64,000 bases of DNA from Sphingopyxis sp. BSN-002 (GTDB taxonomy: Bacteria > Pseudomonadota > Alphaproteobacteria > Sphingomonadales > Sphingomonadaceae), in NCBI RefSeq assembly GCF_022024275.1, contig NZ_CP091804.1:1550001-1614000 (forward strand), written 5' to 3'. The notes under the pieces are model-generated. The model did not search any database and was not told the origin of the DNA. It saw only the letters and a list, made by a program, of their open reading frames with translations. How positions within the stretch are numbered: the first letter of the stretch is position 1; every line of letters begins with the position of its first letter. Of this stretch, positions 53,473-61,766 are shown in pieces. The position numbers and the translations under genes were made by a program.

Positions 53473-54407
53473 TCACGCTCGGCTTCGTCTATGTCCTCGC
53501 GGGACTGACCTTCGCTGCTTTCGCGCTGCTCGGCCTCGCGGACCGCAGCAACCCCAAGCGCTTCGGCAATGCCGCCTTCTGGGGGCTGATGGCGGCCTCG
53601 ATGCTCGCCGGCGACCATCTCGGCGATTTCGGCAACGGGCTGCTCGTCCTCGCCCTGGTCGCGATCGCCGGTACCGGCCAGATCGGCCGCGCCCCGGGCG
53701 GCGAGGTGCCGGCCGACCTGCAGACCGAACGCGCCGGAACGCACGGCAACTTCCTGTTGCTCATCGCGCTGATCATCCCCGTCGTCGCACTCGCGGGGAC
53801 CTTCGTCTTCAAATGGGTTCCCGGTCTTGCCGATCCCAAGCAGGCAACACTGATCTCGCTGGCGATCGGGGTGCTCATCGCGCTCGCGGTCGGCATGGCG
53901 AGGCTCCGCCCCCCCGCCCCCCTCCCGCTCCAGCAAGGCCGCCGCCTGCTCGACGCGGTCGGCTGGGCGGCGATCCTGCCGCAGATGCTCGCCAGCCTCG
54001 GCGCGGTCTTCGCGCTCGCGGGCGTCGGCGAGGTCGTCGGCGGCCTCATCGGCGGCACGATTCCCGAGGGCAGCCTGTTCGGCGCCGTGCTCGCCTTCGG
54101 CCTCGGCATGGCGCTCTTCACGATGGTAATGGGCAACGCCTTCGCAGCCTTCCCGGTGATGATGGCCGCGGTGGGCCTGCCCCTGCTCATCAAGCACTAC
54201 AATGGCGACCCTGCGGTCATCGCGGCGATCGGCATGCTTGCGGGATTCTGCGGCACGCTGATGACCCCGATGGCGGCGAACTTCAACCTCGTCCCCGCCG
54301 CGCTGCTCGAACTCAAAAGCCCTTATGGCGTGATCCGGGCGCAGATCGGAACCGCGCTGCCTTTGCTCGCGGTCAACATCCTCTTCATCTGGCTCTTCGC
54401 ATTCTGA
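53469..54407 (+). CDS. DUF979 membrane protein
   Basis: A 312-residue membrane protein with about eight helices. It opens MITLGFVYVLAGLTFAAFAL and has AMALFTMVMGNAFAAFPVMM in reduced form as GMALFTMVMGNAFAAFPVMM, and FCGTLMTPMAANFNLVPAAL, characteristic of DUF979. The ATGA overlap with DUF969 indicates a two-protein membrane complex. The ion-transporter-like GNAFAAFPV segment suggests a secondary transporter half. Confidence 0.87.
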   Translation: MITLGFVYVLAGLTFAAFALLGLADRSNPKRFGNAAFWGLMAASMLAGDHLGDFGNGLLVLALVAIAGTGQIGRAPGGEVPADLQTERAGTHGNFLLLIALIIPVVALAGTFVFKWVPGLADPKQATLISLAIGVLIALAVGMARLRPPAPLPLQQGRRLLDAVGWAAILPQMLASLGAVFALAGVGEVVGGLIGGTIPEGSLFGAVLAFGLGMALFTMVMGNAFAAFPVMMAAVGLPLLIKHYNGDPAVIAAIGMLAGFCGTLMTPMAANFNLVPAALLELKSPYGVIRAQIGTALPLLAVNILFIWLFAF

Positions 54408-54408
54408 C

Positions 54409-55401
54409 ATGACCGACCTCACCCCCGACCACGCCACCCGCTTCGCGACCGCGACCCTGTCGCATCTCGGCCGCGAATATCCGTACAAGATGGACCTCGT
54501 CCTGAACGGCCCCGAGGATGCGAAGCCCCCGCGCGAGCATCACCCGATCTTCCACGGCAGCTTCGACTGGCACAGCTGCGTCCATGGCTGGTGGCAGATT
54601 CTCCGCCTCGCGCGCCTTTTTCCCGACCTGCCCGTCAGCGCCGATATCCGCGCCCGCGCCGACGCCATGCTCGTGCCCGAAAAGGTCGCCGTCGAACTCG
54701 CCTTCCTCGATCGCCCATATTCGGCCGCGTTCGAGCGACCCTATGGCTGGGCGTGGCTTCTCGCGCTCCACGCCGAAGCCGAAAAGCACGACGCCCCCTG
54801 GGCCGAGGCGCTCGAACCGCTTGCCCTCGCCTTCGCCGCGCGTTTCCATGCCTTCCTGCCGAAAATGACCTACCCCTTGCGCGTCGGCACCCATTTCAAC
54901 ATCGCCTTCGCGCTCCTCCTCGCGCGGCACTGGGCCGAAACCCGCGACCCCCACCTCGTCGCGCTGATCGACGCCAGTGCGCGCCGCTGGTTCGCCGAAG
55001 ACCGCGACTGCCAGGCATGGGAGCCCGGCGGCGACGAATTCCTTTCCTCGGCGCTCACCGAGGCGCATCTGATGGCGGTCATCCTCGGCGACGATTTCAC
55101 CGGCTGGTTCGACGCCTTCCTCCCCCGCGCCGCAGAGGAACAGCCGGCAACCCTCTTCACCCCCGCCACGGTATCCGATCGCAGCGACGGCAAGATCGCG
55201 CATCTCGACGGCCTCAATCTCAGCCGCGCATGGTGCTGGCGCAGTGTCGCCGCAGCGCTCGGGCCGGACCATCCCGTCGCCCCGGTCGCCGAAGCCGCCG
55301 CGCAGCGCCACCTCGCCGCCGCCCTCCCGCACGTCACCGGCGACTATATGGGCGAGCACTGGCTTGCGAGCTTCGCGCTGCTCGCGCTCGACGGCCTTTA
55401 G
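54409..55401 (+). CDS. DUF2891 family protein
   Basis: A 330-residue soluble protein. FDWHSCVHGWWQILRLARLF and YPLRVGTHFNIAFALLLARH, plus DGLNLSRAWCWRSVAAAL, are DUF2891 motifs. Many helix pairs with conserved W and H suggest an alpha/alpha toroid such as those of glycan or cyclic-amide enzymes. It starts 1 bp after the DUF979 stop. The association with oxoprolinase here suggests an enzyme acting on a derivative of oxoproline, though this is unproven. Confidence 0.87.
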   Translation: MTDLTPDHATRFATATLSHLGREYPYKMDLVLNGPEDAKPPREHHPIFHGSFDWHSCVHGWWQILRLARLFPDLPVSADIRARADAMLVPEKVAVELAFLDRPYSAAFERPYGWAWLLALHAEAEKHDAPWAEALEPLALAFAARFHAFLPKMTYPLRVGTHFNIAFALLLARHWAETRDPHLVALIDASARRWFAEDRDCQAWEPGGDEFLSSALTEAHLMAVILGDDFTGWFDAFLPRAAEEQPATLFTPATVSDRSDGKIAHLDGLNLSRAWCWRSVAAALGPDHPVAPVAEAAAQRHLAAALPHVTGDYMGEHWLASFALLALDGL

Positions 55402-55490
55402 GCAGTCGTTCCGGAAAAGGGACCGGCCTCGCCGATTGACAAGCCTCCCCCACGCGGCGAGAGACGGCGGAAAGGGGAGACGGACTGCAC

Positions 55491-56501
55491 ATGAAAACGC
55501 TGCGCCCGACATCGTTCGACGTCGCCGAGCGCGCGGGCGTTTCGCAATCGACCGTCTCGCGCGCCTTGCGCAACAGCCCCGGGGTCAACGCCGAAACCCG
55601 CGCCCGCGTCTCCACCGCCGCGCGCGAACTCGGCTATGTCGTCGACCGCCACGCTTCGTCGCTCCGCCTCAAAAGCAGCGAGACGCTCGCGCTCGTCACC
55701 ATCTGCCGCCCCGGCGAAGATCGCAGCGCGATCAATCCCTTCTATTTCGCGCTGCTAGGCAGCATCGCCGCCGCGACCTCGGCGCGCGGTTTCAACCTGC
55801 TCGTTTCCTTTCAGGAGAGCCCCGACAATTTCCGCGCCGATTTCGTCGCGAGCGGTCTCGCCGACGCGATGATCGTCATCGGCACGACCAGCAACCGCGC
55901 AGCATGGGATTATTTTGCCGAGGCGCAGCAATCGGGGCTCGACTTCGTCTGCTGGGGCAGCCCCGGCGATCCCTTCCACTGGATGCGCAGCGACAATGAT
56001 ACCGGCGGCCGCCTCGCCGCCGAACATCTCGTCGCATCGGGCCGCAAGCATATCGCCTTCGTCGGCCCCCAGCGCTCGCCGCAGCGCCAGTTCGACGAGC
56101 GCCGCGACGGCTTCACCGCCGCGCTCGCCGCGCATGGCGTCGCGCCCGTCATCGTCGAGCCCCCTGCCGCCGCCGACCGCCACGCGCAGGGCGTCGCCGC
56201 CGCCGCCGATCTGCTGGCCGCGCATCCCGAAACCGACGCGATCTTCGCCGCGTCGGACATGCTGGCGCTCGGCGTTCTGCAGGGCCTGAAGGACGCCGGC
56301 CGGCGCGTGCCCGAAGATATCGCCCTCATCGGCTTCGACGGCATCCGCGCCGGAACCCTTGCCGATCCCGCGCTCACGACGCTTGAGCCCGATCTCGATG
56401 CGGCGGGCGAGGCGATGGTCGCAATGGCGCTCGAGGACGATGACTTCACGCGAAGCGGCACCCGCATCCCCGTGCATCTCGTGACGCGCGGCACCGCCTG
56501 A
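55491..56501 (+). CDS. LacI-family transcriptional regulator
   Basis: A 336-residue repressor. The helix-turn-helix is TSFDVAERAGVSQSTVSRAL (about 7-26), with the hinge helix AASLR-like region RHASSLRLKS. The periplasmic-binding-like sensor follows (FVCWGSPGDPFHWMRSDNDT, HIAFVGPQRSPQ and FDGIRAGTLADPALTTLEPD). It starts 89 bp after the DUF2891 gene on the same strand and is probably the local regulator of the oxoprolinase/DUF cluster. Effector not known. Confidence 0.9.
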   Translation: MKTLRPTSFDVAERAGVSQSTVSRALRNSPGVNAETRARVSTAARELGYVVDRHASSLRLKSSETLALVTICRPGEDRSAINPFYFALLGSIAAATSARGFNLLVSFQESPDNFRADFVASGLADAMIVIGTTSNRAAWDYFAEAQQSGLDFVCWGSPGDPFHWMRSDNDTGGRLAAEHLVASGRKHIAFVGPQRSPQRQFDERRDGFTAALAAHGVAPVIVEPPAAADRHAQGVAAAADLLAAHPETDAIFAASDMLALGVLQGLKDAGRRVPEDIALIGFDGIRAGTLADPALTTLEPDLDAAGEAMVAMALEDDDFTRSGTRIPVHLVTRGTA

Positions 56502-56633
56502 TCACGCGCGCCGGCGGCGCCGATATCAAACGTCTCGTCGCATTCGTCACCGTGACTTAACTTCCCCCGAAGTAACAACTCGTTATCCACACTCGGCTAC
56601 CCTGGGGGCGGGGGAGAAGAGGTAGGGAGCGTT

Positions 56634-57818
56634 TTGCAAGGACAGCTTTTCATCTCGTTGCTCAATCCGGGCATCGGCCTGCTGTTCGCCGCCGCCTTCT
56701 TCCTGCTGTGGCTGCGCCGCCGCGAGCGCTATGTCGCCTATGCCGCCGGCGCCTATCTCGCGACCGCCTTTGCCTTCCTGATGCAGGATGTTGCGCCCGT
56801 CATGCCGATGGAGCTGCAGCGCCTGCCCGCAAACGCCGGCTTCCTCGCGACCGGGATGCTCTTCGCCGCCGCGATCATCAGACGCTATGGCTTGCCGGTC
56901 CCGTGGCGCGCAATGAGCGTCGTGACCGCCATCTCGATGGCCATCTTCACCTGGTATCTGCTCGCCGATCCCAGCATCCCCGCGCGCATCTATGCGATCA
57001 GCGTCGGCGCCGGCGCTATCGCGCTGATGGTCGTCTATGCGCTCGCGCCGATCGACAAGCCGCACCTCATCGACAAGGTACTGTTCTGGGTCGCCGCGCT
57101 GTCGGCCGCGAACCTGATCATCCGCCCCGTCGTCATCCTGACCTTCAGCGGCGGCTTCGACAATTATGTCGGGTTCCAGCAGTCGGTTTACTGGACCACC
57201 GTCCAGTTCAGCCAGGCGATGGTGTCGATCGTCGCGGCGATCAGCCTGATGGTCGCGGTCGCGATCGACATGATCGCCGAGCTCCGCCGCGAAGCCGACG
57301 ACGACCAGCTTTCGGGCCTGCTCAACCGCCGCGGCTTCGAAGCGGCGGCGGGCGCAGCGCTCCGCCGCTGCCACGACGCCGGCCAGCCCGCCGCGCTGCT
57401 GATCGCCGACCTCGACCATTTCAAGCGAATCAACGACACCCACGGCCACGCGGTCGGCGACGCGATCATCGCCGCGTTCGGCGCGCATGTCCGCGCCGTC
57501 GGGCGGGATCAGGTCATCGCGGGCCGCATCGGCGGGGAGGAATTTGCGATCCTCTGCCCCGGTGCAGGGGTCGAGGCGGGACGCCAGCTCGCCGAGGCGG
57601 TACGCACCGGGCTCCGTGCCGCGTGCGCGAACCGCATTCCCGACCGGCTCTGCCCGACCGTCAGCATCGGGCTGGCCGTCGGCACCCCCGGCGAAGGCCT
57701 CTCGCGCCTGATGCACGATGCCGACCAGGCGCTTTACGACGCGAAGCGGACGGGGCGCGACTGCGTGCGCAGCTTCACCCCGAAAGTCGTTCGCCCTGCC
57801 GCGGCCGCGCTCGGCTGA
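56634..57818 (+). CDS. Membrane diguanylate cyclase
   Basis: A 394-residue protein starting at TTG 56634 (GGTAGGGAG lies just upstream; no ATG gives the first helix). The N-terminal 210 residues hold about six transmembrane helices with the MASE-like opening LFISLLNPGIGLLFAAAFFL. Residues 220-385 form a GGDEF domain with the active motif GGEEF at 300-304 (RIGGEEFAILC), and LIADLDHFKRINDTHGHAVG. The I-site is not clear. It should make cyclic di-GMP. A PilZ-HTH protein in the window could be a receptor. Confidence 0.9.
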   Translation: MQGQLFISLLNPGIGLLFAAAFFLLWLRRRERYVAYAAGAYLATAFAFLMQDVAPVMPMELQRLPANAGFLATGMLFAAAIIRRYGLPVPWRAMSVVTAISMAIFTWYLLADPSIPARIYAISVGAGAIALMVVYALAPIDKPHLIDKVLFWVAALSAANLIIRPVVILTFSGGFDNYVGFQQSVYWTTVQFSQAMVSIVAAISLMVAVAIDMIAELRREADDDQLSGLLNRRGFEAAAGAALRRCHDAGQPAALLIADLDHFKRINDTHGHAVGDAIIAAFGAHVRAVGRDQVIAGRIGGEEFAILCPGAGVEAGRQLAEAVRTGLRAACANRIPDRLCPTVSIGLAVGTPGEGLSRLMHDADQALYDAKRTGRDCVRSFTPKVVRPAAAALG

Positions 57819-57974
57819 GCCCGCGGCCCCGGTCCGCCACCCGCACCGCTCCCTCAGTCTAATCGCGCCGATATGGCGCAATTTATCAGCCTGTTAAGCA
57901 GTTTCGCCAACCTGTGCCTCGCCCCGGTCCAGTTATCGCCGTCGCGGGACCGGGAACAGGATCATGGGGACGAC

Positions 57975-58151
57975 ATGCGGACCATTCACCACTTCGCCGC
58001 CGACACGCGCGGCGCGACCGCGATCGAGTACGGGCTTCTCGCGGCGCTGATCTCGCTCGCCTGCCTGATCGCCTTCCAGTCGCTCGGGCTGACGCTGGAG
58101 GGCGTGTTCACGACGATCAACGACGCGTTCAGCGGCGCACTCGGCCACTAG
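57975..58151 (+). CDS. Flp-type IVb pilin
   Basis: A 58-residue pilin precursor. DTRGATAIEYGLLAALISLA has the glycine prepilin cleavage site followed by the conserved glutamate-tyrosine of Flp pilins and one hydrophobic helix. No cpa/tad assembly genes are seen in the window, so it is an unlinked copy. The longer in-frame ATG at 57873 is unlikely because it has no pilin-like leader. Preceding GGGGACGAC provides a binding site. It converges with the downstream HTH gene, overlapping by 4 bp. Confidence 0.87.
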   Translation: MRTIHHFAADTRGATAIEYGLLAALISLACLIAFQSLGLTLEGVFTTINDAFSGALGH

Positions 58152-58963
58152 GACGCCCGCCGCGCCTCCTCTTCGGCCCATGCCGCGTCGAGTTCGGCGT
58201 CGGTCAACGGCATCCTTTGCTCGCACGCGTCGCAATGCGGATGATCGGGACAGCGCAAGCGGTGCGCGCGCTTCACGAACGCGATGCGCCGGAGCAGCAC
58301 CGCGTCGGTTTCTTGCTGCGTCGCGCCCTGCACCTTGGCTGCGCCCTCTACCTTGTTGTCGAAGACCATTCCGCCGAAAAACTCGTCGCGCGACAGGAAG
58401 CGATCGCGCACCGCCGCGGGCAGCACATAGGCGTCGGCCTCCTCGGGCGTCAGATGCACATTCTGCCCGCCTTTCATGTCGCCGCGCTTGATCAGCAGCC
58501 CCAGCATCGAATCCGACGGCATGATCCGCCGCTCGACCTCCTTGCCGTTCCGGATGACGACCATCTCGCGCCCCGCAACCGCGCGCTCATAAGCGACCGC
58601 CTCCAGCCCGCGCAGCGCCCGCGCGATCGCCTCGCCGCACGCCTTGTCGAACGGCGCGAACAGCGCGCGCGATCGATTGACCGACGTCGTACTGACCCCC
58701 GCGATCCGCGCCGCATCGGTGATGCACCCCGTTTGCCCCAGCGTCGCCAGAAACACCCGCGTCCGCGCCGCCGTCCACCCGTCGGCGCGCACGCGCAACC
58801 CGGGCATGAAGGGATTGGAGTGCGCTTCTTTCCCCTCCCGCTTGCGGGAGGGGGAGCGAGACTTGCGGGCTTGCCCGCTAGTAGCAGCGGGGTGGGCACC
58901 ATCCCCCACTCCGCCCTTCGCTCCCGATTTCCCCCGCGAACCGCGCGCCACCTTACGCCCCAT
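58148..58963 (-). CDS. Helix-turn-helix protein (terminase small-subunit-like) with repeat-derived N-terminus
   Basis: A 271-residue protein. From about residue 58, RADGWTAARTRVFLATLGQT and DAARIAGVSTTSVNRSRA make a helix-turn-helix as in terminase small subunits and related DNA-binding proteins; the C-terminus has a CPDHPHCDAC cysteine pair. The start at 58963 has a good GGAGATGGAGCT site upstream, whereas M53 (58807) has none. The segment between (residues about 23-47) is encoded by a palindromic repeat read in frame. Function not known; phage or GTA packaging, or chromosome regulation, are both possible. Confidence 0.65.
   Translation of the reverse strand: MGRKVARGSRGKSGAKGGVGDGAHPAATSGQARKSRSPSRKREGKEAHSNPFMPGLRVRADGWTAARTRVFLATLGQTGCITDAARIAGVSTTSVNRSRALFAPFDKACGEAIARALRGLEAVAYERAVAGREMVVIRNGKEVERRIMPSDSMLGLLIKRGDMKGGQNVHLTPEEADAYVLPAAVRDRFLSRDEFFGGMVFDNKVEGAAKVQGATQQETDAVLLRRIAFVKRAHRLRCPDHPHCDACEQRMPLTDAELDAAWAEEEARRAS
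58832..58878. repeat. Palindromic repeat element inside the HTH gene
   Basis: A perfect 22-bp palindrome (58832-58853, CCCCTCCCGC-TT-GCGGGAGGGG) is followed by a second hairpin GCGGGC-TT-GCCCGC (58865-58878). Similar paired CTCCCGCTTGCGGGAG units are scattered in sphingomonad genomes. Here it is translated in frame in the N-terminus of the HTH gene. Confidence 0.7.
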
Positions 58964-59189
58964 AGCTCCATCTCCCGAATCACCTGGAATGAATCGGAAT
59001 GACTTTGAACCTATTTGGATAATGTAGGAAAGAGAAGATTTTCACTCCGCTTTGTCGTTCCAAATTTGCCCATTCTGATCCCGTAGGCTTGCGAATGCGT
59101 CGCTAGGCAACTTTACTTTGATTGCTCCCAGCCTTAGGCCTTAAATAACAGTCGGGTCACCCGACCCTTGATCCACGGGAGAATGGCCG
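58964..59189. other. AT-rich boundary region before the island gene
   Basis: Between the HTH gene and the island gene base composition turns AT-rich. It contains a TTAAATAA stretch near 59141 that could serve as a -10 region and a perfect 15-bp palindrome GTCGGGTCACCCGAC (59151-59165) 24 bp upstream of the start, a possible operator. No other feature was recognised. Confidence 0.5.
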
Positions 59190-61484
59190 ATGGTTCGGCG
59201 AGCTTTTTTCGCATATCCGGGAAACCAGCCGAATATCAGGGACGCGATACGCCATTTTTGTGATCATTATCCCCGAGAGAAATTTGAAGTTTTCTCATGG
59301 GAGGCCATGCAGATCGTTGGCCTACGAATAGACGATGAGGTAAGGCGAAATATCTCTGAATGCGAGCTACTTATAGCGGACATTACTTATAATAATTTTA
59401 ACGTTCTGTATGAAATTGGTTATGCGGCAGCACTTGGAAAGCCCATAATTCCCACTTTGAATTCTGCCGTTTCCTCTGCATCAAGGCGAGTTAATGATCT
59501 AGGGATAATGGATACAATTGGTTGGGCCACTTACACAAACGGCGAAGATCTAGTTTCTTCGATTGAGGCATGGGATTCATCCTCTTGGCGTAACCGATAT
59601 CAAACTCCAAAAAACCACTCCCAGCCCCTGTTTATATTAGACTGCCTGATGAAAACTGATTTCAGGAATCAAATATTTTCAACAGTCGAAAATTCAAAAG
59701 TACTGTACAGGGCATTTGATCCGACTCAAGTCCCTCGCTTGACAGCCGCCCAAGCGATATCGGAGATATCATCTTCCTCCGGCGTCATAATTCCCATAAT
59801 AAGCGAGGACATAAGCGACAACTACAAACACAATTTGCGAGCAGCATTCCTTATTGGCTTATGCCACGGCTTCGATATAGATTGTCTCGCTATTCAATAT
59901 GAGAACAATCCTGCGCCGATAGACTATCGAGACTTTATCACAAACTCCACGTTTAGAAGAGAAACCGTCAACCACGTTGAGCAAATATGCGCGGACACTC
60001 TTATAAGAAATCAACAGATATCTAAAGTTCGCAACAACGACGACGCGGGAATTATAGCTGAGATATCTCTCGGATCTCCAGTTGCAGAGTATGAGACACA
60101 GCAGCTAGAATTATATTTTATAAAAACGGCGCAATATGCAAATGCCTTGAGAGCGGAAGGAGCTGTCATAACGGGCAGAAAGGGCTCCGGAAAATCTGCC
60201 ATATACTTCCAGCTTCTGAACCAATTTTCTAAAGACAAAGAGTCCTGTGTTGTCGATCTTCGCCCCGCAAGCCATAATCTAAGTGAAATGAGAGAGAGTT
60301 TACTTAGCGTATCTTCAGTGGGAATATTTGATCATACAATAGCATCTTTTTGGCACTATGTGATGCTATTGGAAATTCTTCTAAAAATCAGAGAGGCAGT
60401 TCTCCCAAAATCAAAGAACAACTTTGACTTGCAAGAGCGGATTAGATCAATTGAGGAGAATTTTGGCCTTCACGAGGCCGTAGTCGCGGGTGATTTTACT
60501 TCGCGACTGAGAACCGCTGTTGATCAAGTAATTTCAGGTCTGGGCGGTGCGCGAAATGGAGATGAGGTCAGGCAGCAAATAACCAACCTGATGTTCGAAA
60601 ATCCGATTCCCAAACTTCGCGAAGCGATCACATCCTTCGGTGACATCTTCGATAAGATCATCATTCTAGTGGATGATCTCGACAAAGGATGGCCTCCGCT
60701 TCAGGTCGAGATGCATGACGTCGCCACCATACGCCATCTAATTGAAACACTCAGCAGGATTCGTCGAGACCTTGGTAAGAAAGGGCTCGACGTTAGACAT
60801 ATGATTTTCCTTAGAAGCGATGTTTATGAGCGCCTAGTGGAGCACACGTCGGATCGAGGTAAATACAATGTTATCAGAATCGACTGGTCAGATCCCCAGC
60901 AGCTAGAGCACCTTATAAAGACGAGAGTGCTAAGTAATGTTCCGAAAGAACGTTCCGATGACGCATGGGGCATAGTAAATAGGCAGATATCTCCTACTCT
61001 TACATCGATAGATAAGATGATAGAGGTATCCCTTCGGCGCCCGCGCTTCTTGATAGACGTTATGGAAAGAACCCTATCATTTGCAATTAATCGAGGCCAT
61101 GGATTTATAACTGAAGACGACGTTGAAGAGGGCGCGCGTCAGATGTCTTTGTATCTTGTATCTGATTTCGCTTATGAGATGCGCGACATAGCAGGGACAC
61201 CGGACGATATATTTTACTCTTTCATTGGAACGCCACCCACCGTTAAGCATGCTGATGTTTTAAGTACCTTGGGCCGTATAGATCTCGCCATCCCACCGGA
61301 TCAGGTCATCGAACTGCTCCTATGGTACGGATTCCTTGGAATACTGGATGCGGCCGGGTTACCGGTCTTCATATACGATCGAGCATATGACATTCGGCGA
61401 CTGGAGGCGGAACGGGGACCGATTTCCACTGAACTGCGTTACGCGATCAATCCGGCTTTCCTAAAGGGCCTGAGTCCGAAATAG
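59190..61484 (+). CDS. Sll1717-type P-loop ATPase with two deoxyribosyltransferase/TIR-like domains; candidate defence protein
   Basis: A 764-residue protein of AT-rich codon use, clearly unlike its neighbours. Domain 1 (about 4-95) has ECELLIADITYNNFNVLYEI then GYAAALGKPIIP, the conserved D-x-T, N-x-x-x-E-x-G-x-A pattern of nucleoside deoxyribosyltransferase-like and TIR-like enzymes (E75 the likely nucleophile). Domain 2 (about 145-250; GVIIPIISEDISD, AAFLIGLCHGFD) looks like a degenerate copy lacking that glutamate. A P-loop NTPase follows: Walker A GRKGSGKS (329-336), Walker B-like ILVDDLDKGW (492-501), the pattern of the Sll1717 group. C-terminal helices extend to 764. An ATPase coupled to a nucleotide- or NAD-consuming effector suggests abortive infection; this is inferred. 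Confidence 0.85.
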   Translation: MVRRAFFAYPGNQPNIRDAIRHFCDHYPREKFEVFSWEAMQIVGLRIDDEVRRNISECELLIADITYNNFNVLYEIGYAAALGKPIIPTLNSAVSSASRRVNDLGIMDTIGWATYTNGEDLVSSIEAWDSSSWRNRYQTPKNHSQPLFILDCLMKTDFRNQIFSTVENSKVLYRAFDPTQVPRLTAAQAISEISSSSGVIIPIISEDISDNYKHNLRAAFLIGLCHGFDIDCLAIQYENNPAPIDYRDFITNSTFRRETVNHVEQICADTLIRNQQISKVRNNDDAGIIAEISLGSPVAEYETQQLELYFIKTAQYANALRAEGAVITGRKGSGKSAIYFQLLNQFSKDKESCVVDLRPASHNLSEMRESLLSVSSVGIFDHTIASFWHYVMLLEILLKIREAVLPKSKNNFDLQERIRSIEENFGLHEAVVAGDFTSRLRTAVDQVISGLGGARNGDEVRQQITNLMFENPIPKLREAITSFGDIFDKIIILVDDLDKGWPPLQVEMHDVATIRHLIETLSRIRRDLGKKGLDVRHMIFLRSDVYERLVEHTSDRGKYNVIRIDWSDPQQLEHLIKTRVLSNVPKERSDDAWGIVNRQISPTLTSIDKMIEVSLRRPRFLIDVMERTLSFAINRGHGFITEDDVEEGARQMSLYLVSDFAYEMRDIAGTPDDIFYSFIGTPPTVKHADVLSTLGRIDLAIPPDQVIELLLWYGFLGILDAAGLPVFIYDRAYDIRRLEAERGPISTELRYAINPAFLKGLSPK

Positions 61485-61766
61485 CGAGACTTAGGGAAAA
61501 AGGGCCAAACCTTAGTGATTTTTTCGGCAGCATTTTAATGAGCGCCAGTGTTTCTAGGCGCTTAGGTTTGGCATGCTAATTGCGTGGGGTGTTACAGTTT
61601 AACCCTAGACGGAGAAGGATCATGTAACCCCACCCCCTTGCATTTCCCCACCCCCGGCGTAAGGCGGCGCCAACATAAACCTGCGCGTGCGACTCCGCTT
61701 GCCCCGCTCTCCCGAACGGGCATCGGCGTCATTTCCCCGCCGCGCCAACATGGGGACTGCAATCCT
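61485..61766. other. Intergenic region between island gene and acnA
   Basis: The left part (to about 61600) is AT-rich like the island; the right part returns to genome-typical GC. It includes the inverted repeat at 61504, a GGAGAAGG ribosome-site-like sequence directly before an ATG-TAA at 61622, and C-rich tracts (61628-61670). The acnA promoter should lie here but no clear -35/-10 pair was found. Confidence 0.4.
61504..61572. repeat. 12-bp inverted repeat after the island gene
   Basis: GCCAAACCTTAG (61504-61515) and CTTAGGTTTGGC (61561-61572) form an inverted pair with one mismatch, 45 bp apart. A TTTTTTC run near 61520 is between. It could be a terminator base or the end of a mobile element; neither is certain. 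Confidence 0.45.

Noticed and set aside
57873-57974. Longer N-terminus for the Flp pilin
   Set aside because: The extension is not a pilin leader and the internal ATG has its own ribosome site.
61622-61627. Minimal ATG-TAA after a good ribosome site 145 bp before acnA
   Set aside because: Could be a start-stop regulatory element, but a chance match cannot be excluded from one sequence, so it is only noted in the intergenic entry.
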